Source: Musa acuminata AAA Group
Taxonomy: Eukaryota > Streptophyta > Magnoliopsida > Zingiberales > Musaceae
Reading direction: 5' to 3'
DNA length: 64,000 nt
Assembly (NCBI RefSeq): GCF_036884655.1
Contig: NC_088335.1
Span: 43,019,501-43,083,500 of the forward strand
Below are positions 39,420 to 50,290 of the stretch, in pieces. How positions within the stretch are numbered: position 1 is the stretch's first letter; each line of letters begins with the position of its first letter. The translations under genes were made by a program, and so were the position numbers. Below the pieces are notes generated by a model that was given only the letters and a program-made list of their open reading frames with translations, was not told where the DNA came from and searched no databases.

Positions 39420-40490
39420 CTGCCAACCCCCTGCTCGGTTCAATCATTGTCCGAGCAGTTGTTCGGCCAAACATGGGCCCGAGTAGTGTTGCTCAGTCAA
39501 GCCAGTGCCCGAGCTACGTTGCTCGGCTAGGCCAGTCCCCAGTGCCCAAGCGGTGTTGCTCGGCCAGTCATGTATAGTCAGTCGTTGGTCAGTTCAATCA
39601 TTGTTCGAGCAGCTGCTCGGCCAAACATGGGCTCGAGTAGTGTTGCTCGACCAAGCCAGTGCCCGAGCTACGTTGCTCAGCTAGGCCAATCCCCAATGCC
39701 CGAGCGGTGTTGCTCGGCCAATCATGTACAGTCAATCGTTGCTCGGTTCAATCATTGTCCAGGCAGTTACTGGGTCAAGCCAGTGCTCGAGCAACGTTGC
39801 TCGATTAGGCCAGTCCCCAATGCCCGAGCGGTGTTGCTCGACCAATCATGTACAGTCAGTCATTGCTCGGTTCAATCGTTATCCGAGCAACTGCTCGACC
39901 AAACATGGGCCCGAGTAGTGTTGCTCGACCAAGCCAATGCCTAAGCTACGTTGCTCGACTAGGCCAGTCCACAACGCCCGAGCGGCATTGCTCGACCAGT
40001 CATGTACAGTCAGTCGTTGCTCGGTTCATTCGTTATCGAAGCAATTGCTTGGTCAAACATGGGTCCGAGTAGTGCTGCTCGGCCAAGCCAGTGGTCGAGC
40101 TACGTTGCTCAACTAGGCCAATCCCCAGTGTCCGAGCGGTGTTGCTCGACCAATCATGAACAGACAGTCGCTGCTTGGATAAGCCAGTCCATAGTGCCCG
40201 AGTGGCGTTGCTCAACTGGTCATACGCAATCAATCGTTGTCAGGTTCAATCATTGTCCGAGTAGCTGCTCGGCCAAACATGGGCCGGAGTAGTGTTGCTC
40301 GTCCAAGCCAATGCCCAAGCTACGTTGCTCGGCTAGAGCAATCCCCAATGCCCGAGCAGTGTTGCTTGGTCAGTCATATACGATCAATCGTTGCTTGGTC
40401 CAATCATTGTCCGAGCAACTGCTCGGCCAAACATGGGCCCAAGTAGTGTTGCTCGGACAGGTCCACACCCGAGCAACGCCCCTCAGCCAC
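39420..40490 (+). repeat. Tandem array of about 154-bp CTCGG-rich repeat
   Basis: Seven units begin near 39436, 39590, 39746, 39869, 40023, 40231 and 40398, each with a GTTCAATCATTGTCCGAGCA-like start. The rest of each unit holds AACATGGGCCCGAGTAGTG and TGCCCGAGCGGTGTTGCTCG. Spacings are mostly about 154 with one short (123) and two long units. The array lies between the pol remnant and the 3' LTR of the outer element. Open frames across it are by-products of the repeat. Confidence 0.85.
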
Positions 40491-41367
40491 CTGAGTGTTC
40501 GAACAATATCATTTAGCCAATCTTATATCCGAGTTATGCTGATCGGTCGACCCCACCCCCAAGTGATGTTCCTCAACCTGTTCAACCACAAGTGGAAGTC
40601 GTCGGCCAACCAACGACCAAACCACTAATCCCAGCACGATGATCGACCCAACCAACAAGAGGCACCAAGACATGCCCCGAGCCCCTCCCCGAGGAACCCA
40701 ACGCATGCCCCTTTAGGGTGGGGGGAGGAATGATATGGCATATTTCAGCACCATCCACGTGGCAACGATCGGCAACCACGATAGTGCCAATAAAGGAGCT
40801 TCAGGCTGGCACAACGCGAGACTTCAGACCCGAACAAGGCGACCACTTTCCCTCATACTGTTTGGCGCCATACAAGTCGACGTCGTATACCGCAGAGCCG
40901 TTCCGGAAAGCTCGGAATGATGCCACACGACACGGGTCCGAATAGGTCAATTGACGCTCATCCGCAAGGTACAAGCCAACCGCCCAAGGAGTCGGCAACC
41001 ATTAACGGACCATGTACGACCGACCCTCGTTCGCAAGAATAAAAGCCAACACCAACGTCAGGGGAGGATTTTTGGAGCATTCAACTCCCTCTTACTCCAC
41101 TCAATACTAACTTAAACTTCGGAGGGGTCGAATCAGGAAAATCCCCCTTATGACTTCGGCCTGTGTGCAAGAGCTTGGCGGCGAAGAAGCAGGCAACCTG
41201 CCAGGAGAGAAGGTGAACCCGAGGAAACGAGGCTCGAACCCAACCTGACCCGACGCACACTTCCACCATCCGAGCATCCACGTGGGCAACTTTGTGCATC
41301 CGGACCGAGTCGTGCTGACACCTTGGCCACGACGTAAAGGTTTCCCAACATATCTATGGTTGCATAC

Positions 41368-43480
41368 TTATCTCACTATTTCTGACCAGTCTAAGCTCCT
41401 TCTGTCTCATGAAGCCCATAATTTAACAACAAACTTCATCAAGACAAATCCTAAACACTCTAATTTTCCCTCATGTTCTCCTGGACAATCTCTAAGTAAC
41501 TACAAATGAAACCATTCGCTTTCTTTGTTACACCAATCATCCATCTTAAAATCCTCATATTATTTACATAAAGAAACAGTTTATAAGTGAATAAAAAATC
41601 AATGAATTACTGAAAATTCTACGGAAGCATTGGACTACAACTTTATATTATCCAATGTTGCTATTAAAAAACAAGCAAGCACCAGAAACCTAAGTTGACT
41701 ACAATCATTTATATTCTTTTTGAATAACAAGAATTTTACGAAAGGAAACTGTGTTTCTGAGATGGTAACTCTACAGAAAATGCACAGGATAACGCTTTAG
41801 ACAATGTAACATGTTCACTGAATAAGAAGGAGAATGTTCTAGGTGGAACTCAACGTTGTAATTTGGATCATGAGAACTCCAATCAAATCTCCTGTGGACA
41901 AAAGATGAAGGATAAATCAATAAACTAAGAACGGTACCTATTCTTCGTTCAAAATCCTTTATCTATAGTGGATTAAAATAAACTGGCTCAGTGCATAAAT
42001 CTCTCTCCAATAGAGGGCCTACAGAGGATCAATGCATACAGTCTTACTCCCCCACAAGAGAAGATGCTATTTTAACAACTCGAAAGCGAGTCATCTAGAT
42101 TGCATTAAAGCAACCTTTCTGCGACACCAAGGCTCGCCCTCTAGTACTCACCATAAATATGAATATACAATTTGTCATGTATTGGAAACATACTGTACAT
42201 TGCTAAGTATATTTATGAAAGAAATCATGTCTATGTTTCAAAAGAGTTCGTGAATACATAATAGTTTTAGCTGATATTTCTATCTCAAACAATGGTGGTA
42301 ATTTTTTTTCAAAAAATAATGTTTACAGCAAATGTATGCATGTAAGTTATAATTAACTGACTGGTTTGGATATATTTCAGTAAAGATTGAAAAGAGGAGC
42401 ACGATCATAACCATGATAATGAAACATGACTAGTTTAAGAACTTGACATTTTAGATAGCTGAAACACCAAAGTGCCTCTTACAATCACATCTCAGAGTCT
42501 CTTGGGAGTATGTTTAGGCAACTAAAGCAACTAAATTTAAGTATCTTTCAATACAACTATCTAGAATTATAACAATCAACATGAAACTAACAGCCAAAAG
42601 GCATGTATTTTCAATCAAAAGTTCAAGCATGTCGACCAAATTTCACAGAAAAGCTGCAGTAAGACCGAGTCTTTTTCATGAGCTTAGAGAGCAGCAGGAA
42701 AGCGAATAAATGGCATGGACTCCCGATTCTGCCTATTATGAGCTTAGAGAGCTCTGGCTAATTTTCATTTGACTTTTTCTTACACGTACACACCCTCCAC
42801 AGAAACAATTTCTAACATATGTGGATTCTCAGTATATAGAAGACACACAGACAAGATAATTGTATCTATCAAGAACCATCTATCAATTAAAGGCAAAGTT
42901 AAATCTCCTAGAATCTAAACTCCAAAACAATGTCTTAAGGTTGATGAGCTAAGAAAGAAGAATTCATGAAAGATGTCCATGTCTTTCATGACTACTAGTC
43001 TCTTCAAAGGGTGTAATGTTAGAAAAATGTCCTCTTCAGTGGTTGTGCTTGGTGATCATAACATCATACAAAAGGCCAGAGTTACTTTAAGCTTCATTAT
43101 CATATAGTGATTTTCTAGTAGGCGGAACACATAAATGCTAACGTACTTGAATTAGTTGAACCAAATGACATCAACAAGAAAGTTGCATCACTAACATCTC
43201 AAGGTCACCCCTGGATGACACGCCCAAAAGGTGCCTCCATGAGATACAAGACTGGCTACTTGACATATCAAAATACAAATTCTTAGGTGAACTGAAGCTT
43301 CTTATACCTCAACACCAAACTTGAGACAAAAGAGCAGCCTTCACAAGTTTACTACGAGAAACAACTTTTGTGATATAAATTAGGCGACTCTAGATAGGAG
43401 ACAGAGCAATAAGCTACCATTCACTAAATTCGACATAACGTTACCATGAAAAGTCTCGTCAAAGATTTGATCTTTCAATT
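41368..43480. other. Non-repetitive flank right of the retrotransposon
   Basis: Sequence that was contiguous with 28-30.6 kb before the insertion. A minus-strand open segment near 41765-41890 (after a CCACAG acceptor at about 41891) reads FDWSSHDPNYNVEFHLEHSP and ends in TAG. It could be an exon, but nothing confirms it. Otherwise no gene or repeat was recognised. Confidence 0.3.
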
Positions 43481-43489
43481 AACCTATGA

Positions 43490-43940
43490 AAGAGAAACAA
43501 ACCAGAAATATACAGTTTACAGGTAAATCTCAGAAGGCGTGTTACTAATGTCATCTCGCGGTGCATAAATTAGATCTGAACTTAGAACCAGCAATCCAAA
43601 CGAAAGGAGGGCGGAGGCCGTAAACGACTGACAACGCTTGCACATCGGAGAAGCAAAGGAAGATTCGTGAAGAGCAGCGGGTAGAGAAAGAATACCGACC
43701 GGGATTCGTGAAGATTTGGTCGGTCGAGACGGAGCTGTGAAAGAGATTATCGAACGAAGTGAGGCGAAGGCGACGCACAAGAATCTCGCGACTCCCGTCG
43801 AAGAGAAAAGCTAGCGGCGGGGGATTTCGCGGGCTTCCCAAAAGACAATAGTGGAAAGGGCAGCGGTGGACCCGACCTAACGCTTGCTATCGGATCGGAT
43901 TTGGCATCGTCCGACCCGAAAATCTGATCCGGATATGGAC
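43490..43940 (-). other. Possible 5' exon / promoter-proximal region of a minus-strand transcript
   Basis: A GC-rich island in AT-rich DNA, with overlapping short ORFs on the minus strand and a possible donor CCTGTAAAC near 43519. The composition matches plant first exons with leader sequence. It could be the start of the gene whose last exons lie at 28462-29495, or a separate non-coding transcript. No recognisable protein. Confidence 0.3.
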
Positions 43941-43949
43941 CGGCAATAT

Positions 43950-46690
43950 GCCTCATCAACCAACATCACAGATTTAAGTTGGGTTGTGGCTTCCACACAC
44001 TGTTCATGACAAAGAGAAGAATCAACATCACAAAGATTCTCCACTGTATACTAAAATGTTCTGAATTTTCTTTGTACAAAGATTCTGTACTGTACAGTAC
44101 GATTTTTATTGATATACCAACACATAATACATTGAACATTTTAAGGGAATCGGATCAAATCGTCCGAAATAATTGATCAGACCGATAAATATAGTTCGGT
44201 ATATGCTGATCTGGATCAGTGACAAACTTGTGAAGGATGGATATGAAGCAGTGACAAATGACCATATCACAGTTTGATGGGTTCAAACGACAATCTTTCA
44301 CTGACACAACTCACTCTATCATGTATTTGTATGTTCTGGGAAGGCAAAAAGAAAACCTTCTGAAACCTATTCAAAGAATTAATGCTAGCTCAAACACAAT
44401 CAGGGGCATAGTTTTTTATGACCAACCAGCATCAAACCGGTCATATAATTCATCCGGTTGAATGCAAATGATGATCTCCACAAAAAAAAGAAAGAGAAAG
44501 AACTAGGATTGAACCAGCCATGCTGCAGAAGACCTGTAGGGACAGCAATGGTTTCTTGTTAATGAGAGGCAAATGTGAAAAAAACACACACCACATATAT
44601 TTAAGCAAGAATACTAAAAAACTCTTTCTAATAATTCCATATATAGCAAAATAGAAAGAGAAAATAATTCATGATGCAACAAGGACCATTGCACTGCCCA
44701 TTGGATAGTTAAGTAGATGTGCATTTTGTAGGGCAATCACTAGGTACACATACTCATTCTAATGCATTTGAAGCAATTATGCTGGTATTCATGTCACTTT
44801 GGGAACAACCATGTCAATTAAAGCACTAACAGATGTTAAAAGCCATTCTACAGCAATAGATGGCTTATAAGTGCATGTACATCATCCATGGCTAAATATG
44901 TAAATGATACATAAGTAATGGTTCACCCAAAATTAAACTTTCATCTGTGTACCATCATTTAGAGCAAATGATGCTACAAGCGCAGATTCTAGTCATTTCT
45001 CTTTGAATGTTTTCTTACTGCCCCATGACCAGGCTACCCCAGAAGATGAGTGGATGATATCAGTTACATTAAGCATGAGAACGGAAGTGATATCAACACA
45101 ATTAATAAAACTATAATAACTAATATTTTTCTTACTGCCCCATGGCCCAGGCTACCCTAGAAGATGAGTGGATGATATCAGTTGCATTAAACATGAGAAA
45201 GAAAGTTATATTAACACAATTAGTAAAACTATAATAACTAATATTTTTCTAATGCATTGTCCCGAATAAATGAAAAATAAAGCAGCATTATGACTAGAAC
45301 TATCTTAAAGCAATAAAACTGATTCTTGTAGAGTTGTGGTCAACTATGTATGGAACTAATAGAGTTTAATAAGAGCAACAATAGTCTTCATTCATCTGTC
45401 AATATTTCAAGGTTAATTTTTTGGCAAAGCCGTGGATATATATTTGTGAGATGAGGTAGTTGGAGGCCTCACAAAATTGCCTAATTAGATGGCTTCATAT
45501 GACCCTCGATGGAAAGATATGATTCATATTTCCAGATTCCTGGAAACACTAGCTTATGCAACCATAATGGGCATCACCAGTATCCATTCATGAAGAAGCT
45601 ACACATAGGTTGTTTGGTTTCTTAATTCTTTATGGAACAGACAATATGCTTTTCAAGGGCTATTTGACTGCCAAGTCAATATAAGAACCACAGTGTTATG
45701 TTTGCATATGGCAGAAGGCTCACAAGAATGAGAGTCTCTACCACAACTGAAAAGCATAAGATCGATAATTTAGAGAATAAAAACTTACAAATGTTCGTTG
45801 GCCATCATAAAACATGCATAATAGCTACCATTAATCCCATATAAAATTGCTAAAATATATTACACTTATAAGTTGGTAAAAGTCAATAATTCAGAAATGC
45901 TGGAAAACCTATTGTTTTGTATGAACATAACTGATTATAAGATAAGACCGGCCATTAGGATCTGAATTTGATGTGGCATTTTCACTTTAGACATTGTTCT
46001 CTCTCTAAATACTGGTCGATGAAAATACCGTATTCCCCCATCTACCTGCTAAGGGCATCATCATTCATTTCTACAGTTGTAGTCTACTTAGAAGGTGGAA
46101 TTACTTGAGAACGTTGAACTCCAAGCAGTTAATCTCTCCAAGGTTGTACTACCAAAAGGACCACCCTGATCATTCTATAAACTGTGCTTCATTTTATTAT
46201 TTTACAAAATTATGATGTCACTAAATTAGAAAAGCAATATAGTATATCAAACATCTTTATAAGCTCTTACAGCATTAACACGTTAAGTTCATTCCCTTAA
46301 GATTTTATTGGTTTCCCCAGCATGAAATGTAATTTTTCAACAAATGACATGATACAAGACAAATAAGAATTCTCAAGATGTAAGTTATTTTGTACGGTGG
46401 TAACATAAAAATTTAAGTAAAGAATAAGATCAACTCTTCTAGAAGGTGGAGAGCAGATACCCTCAGAAGAGTACACTGCAACAGCAGATTATACACTAAG
46501 GTAACAATTTATAAAAATAAAATAGACATGTGAACTTAGCAATATTAAATATCAAGACAAAGCCAAAGGATTACCTATGTTCACCTCTGACAACAGACAC
46601 CTAAAATATGTTCCACTGTTCTCATCAGTGCTCATTGTTTCTGACTGCTGGTGGTAACAATATATCATAAAGTTTCTAAAATATGATGCA
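43950..46690. other. Intergenic region with a local tandem duplication
   Basis: AT-rich DNA. The only clear structure is a tandem duplication of a 117-bp unit at 45012-45248. The right end contains the 3' flank of the PHOX gene. No gene was seen. Confidence 0.5.
45012..45248. repeat. Two-copy 117-bp tandem duplication
   Basis: CTTACTGCCCCATGACCAGG (from 45014) recurs as CTTACTGCCCCATGGCCCAGG (from 45131). Similarity continues through GAAGATGAGTGGATGATATC and AAAACTATAATAACTAATAT. Copies differ by roughly ten substitutions. Confidence 0.85.
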
Positions 46691-46701
46691 ACTTTCAAAT
46701 T

Positions 46702-49475
46702 TCAAACCCTCCGGCGAAACAACTGCTCAAGCCGAAAAAAAGGGACACCAATCATCCACCTTTTATCATCATGAGTTTCATGCCAGGCTTGCACTATCTC
46801 CTCAATCATGAAGGTTGACCCTGTAATAAAGGAAAGGAACTTAGCAATTTAACCAGCACTGCTGAAAGCGGATTCCAGGGTTTCTAGTAGGCGCTTGTAA
46901 ATTGTAAGTGCTTAAAGGTCATTTTGGGATGAATGGAGAATGAGAAGATGTTAATGAGGCATCTAGATGCCAAGGTCCATTAATGTAGCAGCTTAAATGG
47001 ATCTGACAAGAAGATAATGACGTGCCAAGGTCACAAGTTGAGACATCTTAAGCAACACTTCCAAAGCTATCCAAGGACTTGTGAGATGTTTGAACCTCCA
47101 TGCATATACCATATGTGTGTGAATTAGCACAAAACATTAGGTGAAGATCCTTGTTACTGTAGTAGTTTCAGTTGAGTGGTTGTCAATGCCTAACACTGCA
47201 ATATTGTGAGGTTAAATTGCATTTTTATTTCTCAGTACAAAACTAAGTATAAGATCATGAGACTGGTTGTCTATGAATCCAATGTGTCATCGCTATTGCA
47301 AAGTTTTACTTGTACTGTGGCACTTATACCTTTACCTATTAATTTTGCAAAAATCAAAGAAGCATAAAATAATAAGGAAAAATGTGTTTCATAAATTTGA
47401 ATGCACAAAAGCAACATATCATATCACATAAATGAACTGGAGATCCGTTTTTAAGTATGGAGAAAACCTTTTAAAATTTGCACCCGCAGAATTAAAGTGT
47501 CTAAAATATGTTCCATCATCCTTGACAAGGAAAAAATTAATTTGACGCATGATCTTGATTAGAAATACTTACCTTCTTGGGAAGTTCTATTCGCACAGTG
47601 GTTTTTTGTTATAACAGCAATGTCGACAGGGGAAACTCCGGCTAGTTTAAATTTTTCAACAGCTGCCACAAGGAACTCTTCCCAAATGGGAATACCTAAT
47701 TTAAATTCCATAACAGACCGTTCATAGAGAATAGTGCCCCATATTCTGTTTATCTGAGACCTCATGTTAGCAGCCTGTTCTGCTGTTTCATCCATAGACA
47801 GATCCTTAAAAAAACCATCTAAACCCATCTTCTCCAAGAGGCTTTTATCATCTTTGAGTTCAGAGAGTTCCTTTATCCGTTGCTCCTCCATTTTTTCCCA
47901 CATGTTTGTTCCTTTTTCCATGTTATCCTCAGCATTGTTGTATAACTCGATGAGTTTTTCTGAAGCCCAGGCCTCTAGGTCTACCTTGCTTCCGAGAACA
48001 TGACACCATGAAAGTTTTGCTCGCTCAAACTGTTGCAGACCAAGTGCAAGAAAACCTTCATAGAAGTCAGGTTTAATTTTTAGGGCATCTTTGTATCTCT
48101 TTCCAGCCTTAATATATTCATCTTGAGCCCACTCATATGCATCTTTCATTTTTTCATGTATTGATTCCTTGGAAGCATCTTCTGACAAGAATAATTTCTT
48201 CCTTGCTCGAGACAGATGAATATTTCCCCAATTAAACAATGCAAGTGCTGCCATGTCCTGAAAATTCCCTTCAGCAAGTTCAAAAATTTCCTGGGCTTCT
48301 TCACTAGTGATGGTATCTTCTATTGCCTCAGAGGAGAGCTTCATACCAAGCTCACGAAGGTTCACATATGAATCAGAACTGAAACCCAAATAGTTCTTGA
48401 ATAAGTGAGCAAATTGTATAATCCAGTCATCAACGTAAGTTGGTGAACTCTTCTCCTCATCATTCATGATGCTATGATATTCTGCAACAACATTATGATT
48501 TGTTCCTTGCACTGTCGAAGAAGAATTAGTTTCCGCATCTTCAAACCATGGCGCACACTCAGGACTAACTTCTGTTAAATACAGTCGGACTGAACCCTGT
48601 GGTTCTGCAGATTGCCTAGCCCACGTTAGCTCTTCAGATGTAGTGATTGTCACCAAGTCACCCTCTCTATCCCTATACTTGATAAGGATGGCCTTTAAGC
48701 TTTGAAATTTCCTACCAACGGTCTCCCTTAACCGTAACATGCTGCAGTTAGCTGGTATCTGGGCCCATCTTATATCCTCTGCAAAGACTAGCTTCACCAC
48801 CCACATAGGTTGTTCCTTAACATCAATGTGTTTCTCCTCTGTGATCACCTTCTCCTCAGCCTTGTGGCTTCTCTTCTTCTTCTTCTTCTTCTTCTTTTTC
48901 TTCTTTAGCTTCTCTTTCACTGCTACAACTTCCGTTAGTGAAAGATCTGCATTATCATCTAACACGAAGCCCTTCTTCTCCATCACCTTCTTTACCCTTT
49001 CAGATATCTCTAGTGCTGTGATGTTGTTAGGCTCCAAATTCAAGACAACATCAACATCTTTACATGCCAAATCCAATCTACTCAAAGCCTCGAGGCATCT
49101 AGCCCTTTTCAAGAGGGCTTTACTGTACTTGGGTGATGCCTCAAGTGCTAGATTACATTCCTTGATTGCTCGGTGGTACTGCTTTGGTTCCATCTGCATA
49201 TAACAAGTGGCTATGTTGCTGTGTAGGTACGCTATGTTGGCGTGGTTCTTGGGAAACAGCTTAATAGCATTTTCATATTTAAGCAAAGCCCCTTCATAAT
49301 CTCTTTTCTGAAATAATTTGTTGCCTTCCTCTTTCATGTCATGTGCCATGTCCAAAAAAATTGTTGTTCCCTCACCAAAGACTTTCGGGTTGTGCTCATT
49401 GGATCTGGCATGTTTTGATTCTGTGCCATTTTTACCTCCTGAATTCTTCTTTTTCTTTCCTCTTGGCTTACCCAT
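46702..49475 (-). CDS. TPR and PB1 domain (PHOX/CLMP1-type) protein, 2 exons
   Basis: Exon 1 49475-47573, exon 2 46820-46702, with phase-1 junction GAA G|GG; 673 aa. The ATG at 49475 gives [20 protein letters not shown] motifs lie at about residues 40-160 ([44 protein letters not shown]), followed by a long poly-Lys run (about residues 192-203). A PB1 domain lies at about 224-310 ([40 protein letters not shown]). The C-terminal helical half ([36 protein letters not shown]) ends [11 protein letters not shown]. Relatives include Arabidopsis PHOX1-4 and CLMP1 (chloroplast clustering, actin/myosin-associated). PHOX TPRs bind Hsp90/Hsp70. An exact one-to-one orthologue is not claimed. Looks intact. 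Confidence 0.93.
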
Positions 49476-50290
49476 TTCCAATTATCAAGTTCAATATTTT
49501 CTCTCTCCTTTTTCTCTTAGAGGACAAAGAGACACAATCTGAACCTTCTTCACAAGAACAATCAATAGCTAGCTTGTTCTCAAATTCAAAGTTGCTTGCT
49601 TCTTATGTTCAATGATTTCAATAAGCAACAAAATATATAGACAATGCTTGAAGAAAGCAGAAAATGGGATTTCACGAGGACAAACGGGTTTTCCACAATA
49701 TAAGATCTAGAAAATCCTAATCTAGCATCAAAGAACCCATATTTCCCTCCCTAATGAACCGGAAACACCCTAAAAATTCCTGGAAGTAATTTAACAACCC
49801 AAATTGCCATAGAATATTTGATCGAAACTCCCTGCGGACCAATAAAAAACCTAATCTTGCACCCAGAGACCAAACTGCTCTCACACAAATTTCAGGGAAG
49901 AGCCAGAATTCATTCAAACAATAACAATATGATAACTTATCTGTAGGATGGCTCCTCCGTGCCTTCCTTCTCCAAGATCGGATCTTTCAATTCGACCGAG
50001 CGTTTTTTTTCTGAGGAAATCTATGCCACGAAGAAATCACTTGGAAAAAACCTCACCTTCCTCCTGCCGACCAAAACTCTCGACTCCTCTTAATCGAAAT
50101 CTCGACATTTCAACACCGCCACACGCAATCGAACCATTTCTTCTTCGTGCGGGGGTGGGTGGGGAGGCTTGGAGAAGTCGGCACGGAAAGGTTTCCCCTA
50201 CCGGTTCGCTTGCGCTATTCCGGGGCCTTGGGATCGATCACGTATCCTAGCGGGAGAGCGGTCTCGTTTCCACTCCCTATTTTTTTGGGG
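49476..50290 (-). promoter_or_regulatory. PHOX gene 5' UTR and promoter region
   Basis: Leader and upstream sequence of the minus-strand PHOX gene. 49950-50260 is GC-rich and could hold a non-coding first exon with an intron in the leader, as CT-rich tracts and AG/GT borders occur. No TATA box was picked with confidence. Open frames here on both strands look non-coding. Confidence 0.35.

Larger units (their letters stand above)
30693..41350 (+). mobile_element. Degenerate Ty3/gypsy (Tat-like) LTR retrotransposon
   Basis: The 5' LTR is 30693-30906 plus 35466-35867, split by a nested element. The 3' LTR is 40731-41350 (620 bp). LTRs start TGATATGGCA (TAATATGG in the 5' copy) and end CCCAACA, with a TATAAAA promoter motif at 35544-35550. 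The polypurine tract GGGTGGGGGGAGGAA directly precedes the 3' LTR. The interior holds broken gag (about 36180-37388), protease (about 37400-37893) and truncated reverse transcriptase (about 38134-38810). RNase H and integrase are missing. A tandem-repeat region follows. The gag wording and zinc-knuckle region resemble the Tat lineage. The two LTRs differ at many sites, so this is an old copy and cannot move on its own. Confidence 0.9.

Noticed and set aside
39570..40628. Series of ORFs starting MYSQSL
   Set aside because: They arise from the 154-bp tandem array; each unit reproduces the same pseudo-peptide.
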